Assembly (NCBI RefSeq): GCF_019880245.1
Contig: NZ_CP082286.1
Span: forward strand, 2,250,521 to 2,314,520
Direction: 5' to 3'
Source of the DNA: Halobaculum roseum
GTDB taxonomy: Archaea > Halobacteriota > Halobacteria > Halobacteriales > Haloferacaceae
Length of the DNA stretch: 64,000 bases
Shown here: positions 1-9,196 of the stretch, one piece after another
Layout of the letters: each line of letters opens with the position of its first letter
How positions within the stretch are numbered: position 1 is the stretch's first letter
Notes under the pieces: model-generated
Told to the model about the DNA's origin: nothing
Seen by the model: the letters and a program-made list of their open reading frames with translations, nothing else
The model's database searches: none
Position numbers and translations under genes: made by a program

Positions 1-1805
1 TCCGCATCGCGCGGTCGCCGCGCAAGATACGCGAGTATGACCCGCACAAGCAGACCGGCGTCCCGGAAGTCGTCGACCGCGAATGCATCGAAGGCCTCGC
101 GGAGCGAATGGACTACGACGGGAACGTCGTCGTCTCGCTTGACCGCGACGAGGCAGAAGCAGCCGTCGACCGACTCGTAGACAAGGACGTCGACACCATC
201 GCCGTCTCGTTCCTCTGGTCATTCGAGAACGACGCCCACGAGAAGATCATCGGGGAGATCATCGAGGAGAAGTACCCCGAGATGCACTACTCGCTCTCCC
301 ATGAGATCTTCCCAGTCATCCGCGAATACGAACGCACGGTCACGACCGTGTTCAACTCCTACGCGGGCCCGAGCGTCGTCAAGTATGTCGAGAACCTCAG
401 CGAGCGCCTCGAGAACCACGGGCTCGACTCCAAACCGCTCATCATGCACTCTGAGGGCGGCTACAGTACGCCTGAGGAAGCCAAGGAAAACCCGGTGACG
501 CTCGTCAACTCCGGGCCCGCCGCGGGCGTGACCGGCGCGAACGAACTCGGGAAGCAACTCGGCGTCAAGAACATCCTCACCGCCGACATGGGGGGCACAA
601 GCTTCGACACCTCCATGATCTACGACAATGAGATCCAGATGCGGAATCGCGCGAAGATCGGTGACTTCGACACCGGTCTGGACATCGTCGACGTCGAAGC
701 CATTGGGAGCGGTGGCGGCTCCATCGGCTGGATCGACGATCGTGGCCAACCACAGGTCGGGCCCGAATCCGCCGGCGCCGACCCTGGGCCGGCCTGCTAT
801 GGCAAGGGTGGTACTGAACCGACGATCACGGACGCCGCGCTCACGCTCGGCTACCTGAATCCCGACTACTTCCTCGCCGGCCGCGACTCGCTCGACGAGG
901 ACGCAGCCCTCGAAGCCATCGAAACGCACCTCGCAGACCCCCTCGGGTACGACACCACCGAAGCGGCGTCGGCAATGATGAACCTCGCCATCGCGAAGAT
1001 GAGCAACGCCGCACGCGCTGTCTCCGTGGAGCGAGGGTACGATCCCCGCGAGTTCGCCATGCTCGCGTACGGCGGAACGAGCCCGCTGTTCGCACCGATG
1101 ATCTGTGGCGACATGAACATCGACCACATCATTATCCCCGACGAAGCCGCGAGCTTCTCCGCACGTGGCCTGCTGTCGGCGGATCATAAGCGGAGCTACT
1201 TCCGCACCCACCACACCGTTCTCGACGAAGACTCCGTCGTCGATATCTCGGGGATCTACGAGGACATGGAGGCCAAGGCGCGTAAGGACTTCGAGGACGA
1301 GGGCGTAGAGACCGAGAATCTCATCATGAACCGCCGGCTCGACCTCCGGTTCTCCGGACAGGCCGAAGAGTACCCCCTGAACGTCGAACAGCGCGGGTTC
1401 GAACCCGAGGACGCGAGCCGCATCGAGGAGCGGTTCATCGAGGATTACGAACGCCGGTACGGGTCCGGGACCGCCTGGATCGAATCCGACGTCGAGATCC
1501 AGAATCTCCGGGTCGAAGCGACGGCGCCGGTCCCGACACTCGAGACCTCTGGCGACGACGGCGTTCGCGCCGACGGCGGCGCCGACCCGGCGGACGCACT
1601 CAAACACCACCGCGAGGTCTACGTCCTGGAGGAAGACGGGTACCGTGAGCTCCCGATCTACGACGGGCGAGCGCTCTCGGCGGGCTTCGAACTCGACGAG
1701 CCCGCGATCATCGAACGTCCGTACACGACCGTGTACGTGCCGCCGGGCGCGTCTCTCTCGGTCGACGAGCACGAACACACGCACGTCCATCTCGGAGCGA
1801 ACTGA
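1..1805 (+). CDS. Hydantoinase A / acetone carboxylase beta-like subunit (5' end outside window)
   Basis: This is the 3' part of a HyuA/AcxA-type subunit, the ATP-dependent ring-opening or carboxylating enzyme of the ASKHA fold. The reading frame is open from base 3, and residues before the first Met at 108 (REYDPHKQTGVPEVV) fit the family, so the N-terminal domain is simply cut off by the window edge. Visible family motifs are the Gly-rich NSGPAAGV and the phosphate-binding TADMGGTSFD near residues 145-170 of the visible part, then GGGSIGW and GPESAGADPGPACYG. It lies 22 bases upstream of a HyuB-like gene and a gamma-like zinc protein, which matches the alpha/beta/gamma layout of acetone and acetophenone carboxylases as well as 5-oxoprolinase/hydantoinase pairs. 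Substrate cannot be assigned from sequence alone. Confidence 0.88.
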   Translation, partial: RIARSPRKIREYDPHKQTGVPEVVDRECIEGLAERMDYDGNVVVSLDRDEAEAAVDRLVDKDVDTIAVSFLWSFENDAHEKIIGEIIEEKYPEMHYSLSHEIFPVIREYERTVTTVFNSYAGPSVVKYVENLSERLENHGLDSKPLIMHSEGGYSTPEEAKENPVTLVNSGPAAGVTGANELGKQLGVKNILTADMGGTSFDTSMIYDNEIQMRNRAKIGDFDTGLDIVDVEAIGSGGGSIGWIDDRGQPQVGPESAGADPGPACYGKGGTEPTITDAALTLGYLNPDYFLAGRDSLDEDAALEAIETHLADPLGYDTTEAASAMMNLAIAKMSNAARAVSVERGYDPREFAMLAYGGTSPLFAPMICGDMNIDHIIIPDEAASFSARGLLSADHKRSYFRTHHTVLDEDSVVDISGIYEDMEAKARKDFEDEGVETENLIMNRRLDLRFSGQAEEYPLNVEQRGFEPEDASRIEERFIEDYERRYGSGTAWIESDVEIQNLRVEATAPVPTLETSGDDGVRADGGADPADALKHHREVYVLEEDGYRELPIYDGRALSAGFELDEPAIIERPYTTVYVPPGASLSVDEHEHTHVHLGAN

Positions 1806-1827
1806 AATCGAACACTGATACCAACAC

Positions 1828-3780
1828 ATGAGCCTCAAATCCACAGATGAACCGTCCGTCGAGGACGTCATGAACAACGACGAGCGGAAACGACTAGCCA
1901 GAGCGTGGGTCGACAGCGGCGACTTCGACCAGGTGACCGCGGAAGTCACCCAGATGCGCAACACGAACATTACGCACGAGATGGGTGAGACCCTCAAGCA
2001 GACGTCCGGGTCGCCGATCATTACCGAAGCGCAGGACTTCAGCACGTGCATCCTTGACACCGACGGCGGCATCGTCGCGACCGGGGCGTACCTCGTGTTC
2101 CACTGGGGTGCGGCGAAGAAGTGCCTGGAAGCGATCCTCGAGGAGTACGACGAGGAGGACCTGAACCCCGGTGACGGCATCATCATCAACCACACGAACT
2201 TGGGGATGCCCCACAAGCAGGACAACGGCATCGTCATGCCGGTGTTCTGGGAGGACGAGATCGTCAACTGGGTGTGGAGCGCCTCGCACATCGCCGACAT
2301 CGGCGGCGTGTCGCCGGGTTCCTTCTCGCCGCAGGTGACGGATACATTCGGCGAGGGCATCACGCTCCCGCCGACGAAGCTCGTCAAGGAAGGCGTCGTC
2401 GACGAGGAGCTAAAGAAGGTCATCCAGGCCCAGAGTCGGGTGCCGGTGATGGCGTTCAACGACATCCGGTGTTTCATCGGCGCGAACAACGTCGCCCGCG
2501 ACCGCATCCACGAGACGCTAGAGGAGAACGGGCTCGTCCAGCAGAAGATGTACGGCGAGGTCTCGAACGTCCTCACGGAGCGCGCGATGCGAAAGCGCAT
2601 CGAGAAGCTCCCCGACGGCACGTACACGTCCGTCGGCTGGTGTGAGAACGACGGGGACCGGAACAAGACGTACCGGATCGAGTGCCAGGTCATCGTCGAG
2701 GGCGACGAGATGACGATCGACCTCACGAACAGCGACCCGCAGGCTCCCGGCCCAATCAACACCGGACCGGGGGCGGCGCTCGGGTGTTCGTTCACGCCGA
2801 TCATGCTCCAGCTCGGGTACGACCTCACGCTGAACTCGGGGTTGACCGAGCCCGTGAACGTGGAGACACGCGAGGGCACGGTCCCGCACGTCGACGAGCA
2901 CGGCGCGAGTGGGTTCGGGCACCTTGACGCCGGCCACGAGCTCTGCCGGCTCGTCACGGAGTCGCTCTCGGAGGCGATCCAGATGAGCGAACACGAGGAC
3001 ATCCACGACCGGGCGCAGGCGCCGTATGCGGACGACTGGTCGTGTGAGACGTACGCGGGCGTCAACCAGTACGGCGACCCGTTCGCGTGGCTGGACATGG
3101 ACGGCGGCGGGATGGGCAACGGCGCCCAGACGGTTGTCGACGGCCTGGAGGCGGGTGGTCTGAGTACGCAGGTCGGGAATCGCGTGTCCGACATCGAGTG
3201 GAAGGAGCAGTCTTACCCCGTAATCCACCTGTGGCGTCGACTCAAGGAGAACGGCGGCGGTCCCGGGAAGTTCCGGGGTGGGAGCGGTCTGGATAAGGCG
3301 ATGACGCTCTGGGACGCCGGGAGCGACGAGCTCGTCGGCGCGTTCCTCGCGGCTCGCTTCAACCTACCCCCGCGCGGGTACGGTGGCGGCGTCGCCGGGT
3401 CGGCGACGAAGCTCATCGACTACGAGGATACGGACATCAAGGAGCGCTGGGAGCGCGGCGAGTTGCCGTCGGCGCCCGACGAGTTCACGCCGGGGTCCGA
3501 GCACCTCACGGAGTCTAAGGAGGCCCCGCACGTCATGACCGATGGGAAAGTCGTCCGGCACGTCATCGCGTCCGGTGGCGGGCTCGGCGACCCGTTGACG
3601 CGCGAGCCGCGTCGCGTCGCGAAGGACGTGAGCGACGGTCTGGTATCGGTGAAAGCTGCGAAGAACGCGTACGGTGTGATACTCGACGACGACGGGAACG
3701 TCGACCAAGACGCGACGGACGCCCGACGGGACGACATCCGCGAACAGCGCCTCGAAGAGGCAGAGTACCCCAGTAACTAA
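1828..3780 (+). CDS. Hydantoinase B / acetone carboxylase alpha-like subunit
   Basis: This 650-residue protein is the HyuB/AcxB-family partner of the upstream HyuA-like subunit. Family features include the N-terminal MRNTNITHEMGET segment, TCILDTDGGIVATG, the NHTNLGMPHKQDN metal-site region, and the C-terminal Gly-rich RRLKENGGGPGKFRGGSG and ASGGGLGDP blocks. The start at 1828 lies 22 bases after the HyuA-like stop. The next gene starts 8 bases after this stop, so the three genes are almost certainly one operon. In the family the A and B subunits form one enzyme that activates its substrate with ATP. Whether this one is a hydantoinase, oxoprolinase or ketone carboxylase is open; the third gene favours a carboxylase. 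Confidence 0.88.
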   Translation: MSLKSTDEPSVEDVMNNDERKRLARAWVDSGDFDQVTAEVTQMRNTNITHEMGETLKQTSGSPIITEAQDFSTCILDTDGGIVATGAYLVFHWGAAKKCLEAILEEYDEEDLNPGDGIIINHTNLGMPHKQDNGIVMPVFWEDEIVNWVWSASHIADIGGVSPGSFSPQVTDTFGEGITLPPTKLVKEGVVDEELKKVIQAQSRVPVMAFNDIRCFIGANNVARDRIHETLEENGLVQQKMYGEVSNVLTERAMRKRIEKLPDGTYTSVGWCENDGDRNKTYRIECQVIVEGDEMTIDLTNSDPQAPGPINTGPGAALGCSFTPIMLQLGYDLTLNSGLTEPVNVETREGTVPHVDEHGASGFGHLDAGHELCRLVTESLSEAIQMSEHEDIHDRAQAPYADDWSCETYAGVNQYGDPFAWLDMDGGGMGNGAQTVVDGLEAGGLSTQVGNRVSDIEWKEQSYPVIHLWRRLKENGGGPGKFRGGSGLDKAMTLWDAGSDELVGAFLAARFNLPPRGYGGGVAGSATKLIDYEDTDIKERWERGELPSAPDEFTPGSEHLTESKEAPHVMTDGKVVRHVIASGGGLGDPLTREPRRVAKDVSDGLVSVKAAKNAYGVILDDDGNVDQDATDARRDDIREQRLEEAEYPSN

Positions 3781-3788
3781 CGAGACCA

Positions 3789-4124
3789 ATGGCTACTAAC
3801 ACGCAATCGACGCGGCGATTCGGCATGTACCTCGAGCTGGTCGAGGACGACGGCGACCGGTTCCTCCGGTGCCGGGAGTGCGAGGAACAGATCTGTGCGG
3901 TGGACGACGACTACGAGGACTGGCGCGACCACGTGCCGGTCCGCGAATCCGAGGTCGCGGACCGCATGGTCGACGACTTCGACATGTGGGTCAAGCGCCG
4001 CGAGGAGGAGGACAAGGCGGTGATGCTGGAGTACTACTGTCCAGGGTGTGCGGTCCAGTTGCACTCCCAGACGACGCTCGACACCGAGAAACGCCCCCTG
4101 CAGGTCGACCCCGACTTCCTCTAG
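3789..4124 (+). CDS. Acetone carboxylase gamma-like zinc protein
   Basis: This 111-residue acidic protein has two CxxC knuckles, CREC near residue 28 and CPGC near residue 84, which would bind one zinc. It closes the HyuA/HyuB-like operon with an 8-base gap. Small proteins of this size with two such knuckles that sit after the large subunits are the gamma subunits of acetone and acetophenone carboxylases. The YLELVEDDGDRFLRC opening also fits that family. Its presence is the best reason to think the operon encodes a carboxylase rather than a simple hydantoinase. Assignment rests on motif and context. Confidence 0.72.
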   Translation: MATNTQSTRRFGMYLELVEDDGDRFLRCRECEEQICAVDDDYEDWRDHVPVRESEVADRMVDDFDMWVKRREEEDKAVMLEYYCPGCAVQLHSQTTLDTEKRPLQVDPDFL

Positions 4125-4287
4125 GTCGGGGCCGACTGTTCAAAACAAGTAGCGACGCCAGCCCGCCGGGACGCCCTGGCGTGCCCATCTCGAGCCACGC
4201 GACCAAGAGAGGAATAACTCCATTTCGATTCGAGCCACGCAACGCTCCAGTCCTGTTCGGTCATGATTCTAGCCGGCGAGTTCGGCG

Positions 4288-5403
4288 TTAGGCGTCGGTC
4301 CCGAAACGGTCGGTGAGTAGTTCACGGGTCTCTTCGAGCGACAGAGGGCCGTCGGCGCGTGCTGCGCGGTCGTGAATCTCTTCGAGCGCGACGGCCACTG
4401 ATTCATCGGTCGCGTCAACGTCGAGTGATTCGAGGAGTGCGCGGACGGCCCCGCGGCCGGTCTCTTCGCCGAAGAGGAGTTGATTCGACGCGCCGTACGT
4501 CGACGGGTCGAACGGCATGTACGTCCATGGTTCTCGGAGCATCGCGGCCGTGTGGAGGCCGCTCTCGTGTTTGTACGCGCGGTCGCCGATAACCGGTTTG
4601 TCGGGCGAAACGTCGACGTCCAGTGTCTGGTGGACGCTTTGTGCGGCGGGGACGAGTTCGTCGACGTCGAGGTGGAGATCGTCGCCGCGTTCGGTGAGGT
4701 AGACGGCGACCTCCTCAAGCGGGGCGTTACCGGCGCGTTCGCCGATGCCACCGATGGTGGCGTCGACGCGGGTGGCGCCGGCAGTGACGCCGGTCGTGGC
4801 GTTCGCGGTCGCTACGCCCATGTCGTCGTGGGTGTGGATGGCGACGGCCGCGTCGTCACCGATGGCGTCCCCAACGGCGGCGACGACGGTGTGGACGCGG
4901 TCGGTCGTCCCGGCGCCGGTCGTGTCGGCGAGCGTGACGTGGGCAGCGCCGGCGTCGACAGCGGCCCGGGCGCACTCGACGAGGAAGTCGACATCGGCGC
5001 GCATAGCGTCCATCAGCGTTGCGCCCGCGGTCGTCCCGGCTCCGGTCACGCGACGGACGTTCTCCACGAGGAGCGCTCTGGCCTCGTCGCGGGACTTCCC
5101 GAGGGCGTGCTCGAGTTGTACGTCGGAACTGGTGATGATGATCTCGACCTCGTCGGGGTCGACGGCGAGCGCGGCGTCAACGTCGCCGGGCGTTGCGCGC
5201 GCCAGGGCGGCAGTCCGGAGGCCGAGATCGTCGGCGTGGCGGTACCATCCGGCGCGTTCTTGGGCACGTGGGAAGGAGAGTTCGACACAAGATACGTCGA
5301 GGCGCGCGAGGGACTCGATGACGCGGCGGCCCTGTTCGTCGGAGATGCGAAGGTCTGGAACCTGTGACCCCTCCCTAAGGGTGAGGTCCTTGAACTCGAC
5401 CAT
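4288..5403 (-). CDS. Homocitrate/isopropylmalate synthase-like enzyme (HMGL-like TIM barrel)
   Basis: This 371-residue member of the DRE-TIM metallolyase family carries the N-terminal DLTLREGSQ motif, the metal-binding IHTHDDMG near residue 195, GGIGERAGNAPLEEV, and the HESGLH segment typical of homocitrate and isopropylmalate synthases. It has no C-terminal leucine-type regulatory domain, so it resembles homocitrate or citramalate synthases more than full-length LeuA. It is divergent from the CoA-transferase gene, with which it shares a 191-bp intergenic region, and it sits inside a catabolic cluster rather than an amino-acid operon. It may make or cleave a branched hydroxy acid for that pathway. 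The exact acyl-CoA substrate is unknown. Confidence 0.8.
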   Translation of the reverse strand: MVEFKDLTLREGSQVPDLRISDEQGRRVIESLARLDVSCVELSFPRAQERAGWYRHADDLGLRTAALARATPGDVDAALAVDPDEVEIIITSSDVQLEHALGKSRDEARALLVENVRRVTGAGTTAGATLMDAMRADVDFLVECARAAVDAGAAHVTLADTTGAGTTDRVHTVVAAVGDAIGDDAAVAIHTHDDMGVATANATTGVTAGATRVDATIGGIGERAGNAPLEEVAVYLTERGDDLHLDVDELVPAAQSVHQTLDVDVSPDKPVIGDRAYKHESGLHTAAMLREPWTYMPFDPSTYGASNQLLFGEETGRGAVRALLESLDVDATDESVAVALEEIHDRAARADGPLSLEETRELLTDRFGTDA

Positions 5404-5424
5404 GCGTAAATTCGAGCGATGATG

Positions 5425-5432
5425 GTCTTAAC
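5425..5432 (-). promoter_or_regulatory. TATA-like box of the homocitrate-synthase-like gene
   Basis: On the minus strand this reads GTTAAGAC and its centre lies about 26 bases before the ATG at 5403. That spacing fits a leaderless haloarchaeal transcript. Confidence 0.5.
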
Positions 5433-5563
5433 TCTAGTCCCCGGGTGGTCGCCGCGTGGCCGTCGTATGGATGGTCGGAACGTGGAGCGTCTTTGGTTGT
5501 GGAGTGGGTGCAGTCCGGTGGTTTTGCGTTAAAATGTGTGGGCAGTGGCGTCCGTATCCGATA

Positions 5564-5572
5564 CACTTAACG
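5564..5572 (+). promoter_or_regulatory. TATA-like box of the CoA-transferase gene
   Basis: CACTTAACG is centred about 27 bases before the ATG at 5595, as expected for leaderless transcription. The CTTAAC core matches the boxes before the divergent synthase and the aldehyde dehydrogenase. Confidence 0.55.
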
Positions 5573-5594
5573 TGGTTGTTATTCGTTACCATGT

Positions 5595-6794
5595 ATGCCG
5601 AGCCAGCAATCAGCGGAGAGTGCTACCAGTGCGCCTCCGCTATCCGACCTTAGGGTCCTCGAACTCGGAAACATCGTCGCGGGCCCCTTCGCCAGCTCCA
5701 TCCTCGCGGACCTCGGTGCAGAAGTTGTGAAAGTCGAACGCCCCGGAACGGGTGACGTCATCCGGTCGTCGGGCGAGGAGGGGCAGGCCATCTTCGCAGC
5801 ACTGAATCGGAACAAGCGTTCGGTCGCCCTTGACCTGAAAAGCGAGGATGGCCTCGAATCGTTCTACTCTCTGATTGAGAAAGCGGACGTGTTCATCGAG
5901 AACCTCGGCCGCGGCACACCAGAACGCCTCGGCATCGGCTACGAGGACCTCCGAGAGCTCAACTCCGAACTCGTCTACCTCTCCATCAAGGGCTTCCAGA
6001 CGGGCCCGTACGGCGACCGCGCGGGCATGGATGTGGTCGCGGAGGCGATGTCCGGGCTGATGAGCGTCACCGGCGAACCGGGCCGCCCACCCGTCCGCGT
6101 CGGCACGTCCATCGCTGATATGGGCGCCGCCCTCTATGGCGTTATGGGCGTGTTCCTAGCGTTGCGCGACCGAGACCGCACCGGAGAGGGCCAGCGCGTC
6201 GACGGCACGCTCTTCGAGTCCGCGGCGCACTGGATGAGCTACTGGATCACGTATGCCGACCTTTCCGGGCACGCCCCGGAACCGCTCGGTGCGTCCCACC
6301 CGAGTTGGGGACTATACGACGTCTTCGAGACCGCAGACGGTTGGTTCTTTGTCGGCGTGACCACGGACAGACACTGGCCAGCGTTCTGCGAGGCAACCGG
6401 ACTCACGGATCTCGAGGACGACCCGCGGTTCGCGACCGCCGCAGACCGACGTGACAACCAAGACGCGCTCTACGAGGTCGTCCAGCAGGAGTTCAGATCG
6501 CGGAGCCGCGACGCGCTTCTGGACGCGCTGAATGACGCGAACGTGCCTGCGGCGCCCGTCAACGACGCGACGGACCTCCTCGACGACCCCGGATTGGAGG
6601 CGGCGAACCTGCTGGCGCGGTTCACTCCACCGGGCGAGGACGCGACCGAGACCCAGACCGTGCTCGCACCAGTCATTGGGGAGCGATTCGGGCCATCGCA
6701 GTACCGTAGCCCACCGGGCGTCGGCGAGCACACTGACGAGGTGCTGGCGGAGTACGGCGATTCGACCGAGCAGCCGCCGGGCCCGCAGGACTGA
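5595..6794 (+). CDS. CaiB/BaiF (family III) CoA-transferase
   Basis: The 399-residue protein has the family III opening LRVLELGNIVAGPFASS, then GAEVVKVERPGTGD, NRNKRSVALDLK, and GMDVVAEAMSG. The Asp in the last motif is the expected catalytic aspartate that forms the aspartyl-CoA thioester. GEGQRVDGTLFESA and the C-terminal NVPAAPVND segment complete the fold. It should move CoA between carboxylic acids (for example succinyl-CoA to an organic acid). With the divergent synthase-like enzyme and the aldehyde dehydrogenase it suggests that a branched or hydroxy acid is activated here. Two ATG codons overlap at 5591 and 5595; only 5595 is in frame. Confidence 0.88.
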   Translation: MPSQQSAESATSAPPLSDLRVLELGNIVAGPFASSILADLGAEVVKVERPGTGDVIRSSGEEGQAIFAALNRNKRSVALDLKSEDGLESFYSLIEKADVFIENLGRGTPERLGIGYEDLRELNSELVYLSIKGFQTGPYGDRAGMDVVAEAMSGLMSVTGEPGRPPVRVGTSIADMGAALYGVMGVFLALRDRDRTGEGQRVDGTLFESAAHWMSYWITYADLSGHAPEPLGASHPSWGLYDVFETADGWFFVGVTTDRHWPAFCEATGLTDLEDDPRFATAADRRDNQDALYEVVQQEFRSRSRDALLDALNDANVPAAPVNDATDLLDDPGLEAANLLARFTPPGEDATETQTVLAPVIGERFGPSQYRSPPGVGEHTDEVLAEYGDSTEQPPGPQD

Positions 6795-6859
6795 CCCAAC
6801 TGGAGAGCTGGCCCGTCGAACGGCACCGTTTTCATCAGTTTTCCATCACGAGGGCGAAG

Positions 6860-6867
6860 ACTTAACT
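6860..6867 (+). promoter_or_regulatory. TATA-like box of the aldehyde dehydrogenase gene
   Basis: ACTTAACT lies about 35 bases before the ATG at 6899, a little farther than usual. It repeats the CTTAAC core seen at 5427 and 5566. Confidence 0.4.
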
Positions 6868-6898
6868 CGCGGTGTGTTGCCATTACTCACGAACTAGG

Positions 6899-8410
6899 AT
6901 GTCAGCAGACCTTCCCGGAGAGGTCCAGGAGTACGACCTCTTCATCGACGGCGAGTTCCGACAGTCGAACGGCGACGACCGCATCGAAGTCGACTTCCCA
7001 TACGATGGCAGCATCTGGGCGAGCGTCCCGAACGGGACCGCCACGGACGTCGACGATGCCGTCCAGGCGGCCCGCCACGCGTTCGATCACGACGACTGGC
7101 GCAATACACAACCGAGTGGCCGGCGCACCGTGCTCAACCAGATCGCGGACGTCATCGACGAGTACAGCACCGAACTCGCCGAACTCGAGACCCTCCAGAA
7201 CGGGAAGCTCCTCCGGGAGATGGAACCTCAGATGAACGTCATGGGCGACTGGTTTCGCTACTACGGTCGCCTCTGCGAGGACGTGGGCGAAGGCCGCACC
7301 ATCCCCGTCGAGAACAAGGACGGCCAGATGTTCAACTACGTCCGGAAGGAACCTTACGGCGTCGTCGGAGCCATCACGCCGTGGAACTCGCCGCTCCTGC
7401 TGACGACGTGGAAGCTTGCTCCCGCGCTCGCCGCCGGGAACACGTTCGTCCACAAGCCCAGCGAGGAGACGCCGGTGAGCGCACTCCGGTTCGCCGAACT
7501 TGTGAACGAACACACCGACCTCCCCGACGGCGTCTACAACGTCGTCCCCGGAGAAGGACAGACCGGCGCCGCACTCGCCGAACACGACGGTCTCGACAAG
7601 GTTGCATTCACCGGGAGCACCGCCGTCGGCCGCGAGGTCGCGAAGACCGCCGGAGAGAACCTCACGAAGGTGTCGCTCGAACTCGGCGGGAAGAGCCCTA
7701 ACGTGCTGTTCGAGGACGCCGACCTCGACAACGCTGTCAACGGCGTGATGAAGGGTATCTTCGCGGCGACCGGGCAGACGTGCATGGCTGGATCGCGCGT
7801 CCTCGTTCACGAAGACATCCACGACGAGTTCGTCGACCGCCTCACAGAGCGCGCCGGCGAGATCAAGCTGGGTGATCCGCGCGACCCCGAGACGGAGATG
7901 GGGCCGGTCGCGTTCCGCGGCCAGTGGGAGAAGGTCAAGGAGTACGTCGATAAGGGCCTCGAGGAGGGCGCACAGCTCGGTTTCGGTGGCGAGATGCCGG
8001 ACTCCACGCCCGGCGAGTGCTTCATCCAGCCGACGGTGCTTGTCGACGTCGACAACGGCATGACCGTCGCCCAAGAGGAGATATTCGGGCCGGTCGCGAG
8101 CGTCATCCCATTCAGCACCGAGGAGGAGGCGATCGAGCTGGCGAACGATGTCGATTACGGACTCGCCGCCGCAATATGGACGCAGAACATGGGGCGCGCG
8201 AATCGGTTCGTCGAATCGGTGCGCGCAGGCACCGTCTGGGTGAACGAGTATCGCGTCGTCGCACCGAACTCGCCGTTCGGCGGCTACAAGGACAGCGGGC
8301 TCGGGCGCGAATGCGGCCGTGAGGGTCTCGAGGAGTACTATCAGACCAAGAGCGTCTGGTACGACCACGCCGGCGAGGTAGGCGACCCGTTCTCCCTCGA
8401 CGTCGAGTAA
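6899..8410 (+). CDS. NAD(P)-dependent aldehyde dehydrogenase
   Basis: This is a full-length ALDH-superfamily enzyme of 503 residues. Landmarks are GAITPWNSPLLLTTWKLAPA, the nucleotide-binding FTGSTAVGR, the ELGGKSPNV motif with the general-base Glu, and GQTCMAGSR with the catalytic Cys. The C-terminal NSPFGGYKDSGLGRE is also present. An in-frame start exists at 6872, but the ATG at 6899 gives the normal family N-terminus (MSADLPGEVQEYDLF). It should oxidise an aldehyde to the carboxylic acid in the same catabolic cluster as the alcohol dehydrogenase at 9857, so the two may act in sequence on one alcohol-aldehyde-acid route. Substrate is not visible. Confidence 0.9.
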   Translation: MSADLPGEVQEYDLFIDGEFRQSNGDDRIEVDFPYDGSIWASVPNGTATDVDDAVQAARHAFDHDDWRNTQPSGRRTVLNQIADVIDEYSTELAELETLQNGKLLREMEPQMNVMGDWFRYYGRLCEDVGEGRTIPVENKDGQMFNYVRKEPYGVVGAITPWNSPLLLTTWKLAPALAAGNTFVHKPSEETPVSALRFAELVNEHTDLPDGVYNVVPGEGQTGAALAEHDGLDKVAFTGSTAVGREVAKTAGENLTKVSLELGGKSPNVLFEDADLDNAVNGVMKGIFAATGQTCMAGSRVLVHEDIHDEFVDRLTERAGEIKLGDPRDPETEMGPVAFRGQWEKVKEYVDKGLEEGAQLGFGGEMPDSTPGECFIQPTVLVDVDNGMTVAQEEIFGPVASVIPFSTEEEAIELANDVDYGLAAAIWTQNMGRANRFVESVRAGTVWVNEYRVVAPNSPFGGYKDSGLGRECGREGLEEYYQTKSVWYDHAGEVGDPFSLDVE

Positions 8411-8561
8411 CCACGACCACTCGGCCTCACCCACGGCACGCTTTCGACTACGAACCCTGCGTCGACCGCGTGCATCAGACGCACTGAGCGGTTGCGTCGG
8501 AGCGACTCCGGAACTCTCAGGACGTAATCTATTTGCTGTTGGTTCACATACCCCAATACGC

Positions 8562-9074
8562 ATGGCAGAGTTCGAGGTCCGAGAAGACGACACACCGCTA
8601 GGGAAGTTCGTGTACGACGGGTTCGCGGAGAAGTTTCAGCCACGTTTCGACGAGATCGCCGACGCGACGGGACTGGATTCCGTGCTGTTCATCCGGTCGA
8701 CGCCGACGCACACCCGCATCGTCTGCACCGCCGGCCCGTACGCCGAGACCTATGTGAAGGGCGCGAAGGGTACGAAGAGCGTCAACGAGGGTGAGCACGA
8801 GGCGTATTGCGAGCGCGTACACAATACGGGTGAGGAACTGTACATCCCCGACGCCGAGGTCGACGAAGAATGGGTTGGGGCCGACGAGTTCGACGCCTTC
8901 GGACTCCGGTCGTACTACGGCGTCCCCGTCCGCTACGGGGACGATGTCGTCGGGACGGTGTGCGCGCTCGATGAAGACGTGTACGACTTCGAGGAAGGCG
9001 ACCCAAGCGCCCTCGACATGCTCCGCGCCGTCCGCGACGACATCGAAGCCGACATCGAATCACACTTCGAGTAA
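8562..9074 (+). CDS. GAF-domain protein
   Basis: A single GAF domain of 170 residues fills the protein, with the sequence SYYGVPVRYGDDVVGTVCALD near residue 110 as the core signature. There is no attached kinase, HTH or output domain, so it probably acts as a stand-alone small-molecule or redox sensor, or in trans with a partner. It has its own upstream region with a weak AT-rich box near 8525-8534. Its place between the aldehyde dehydrogenase and the cupin makes a role in sensing the pathway substrate plausible, but that is inference. Confidence 0.75.
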   Translation: MAEFEVREDDTPLGKFVYDGFAEKFQPRFDEIADATGLDSVLFIRSTPTHTRIVCTAGPYAETYVKGAKGTKSVNEGEHEAYCERVHNTGEELYIPDAEVDEEWVGADEFDAFGLRSYYGVPVRYGDDVVGTVCALDEDVYDFEEGDPSALDMLRAVRDDIEADIESHFE

Positions 9075-9196
9075 AGAACGAGTTCAATCAAGTCCCGTGA
9101 AAATCCGGTCCGGCCTGCGGCACCGGGTGGACGTGTATAGTCTCATCCACGGCGATATCTTCGGATGACCTGGTAGTAGCGGCGGGATCGAGCCGG

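Noticed and set aside
1395-1406. tRNA T-arm-like palindrome GGGTTCGAACCC
   Set aside because: It lies inside the HyuA-like reading frame and no acceptor or anticodon stem can be built around it.
219-3194. 991-residue minus-strand open frame
   Set aside because: It is the antisense of the HyuA-like and HyuB-like genes, an effect of high G+C codon use. It has no start signal and no family motif.
6902-8593. 563-residue minus-strand open frame
   Set aside because: Antisense shadow of the aldehyde dehydrogenase, whose sense strand has all catalytic motifs.
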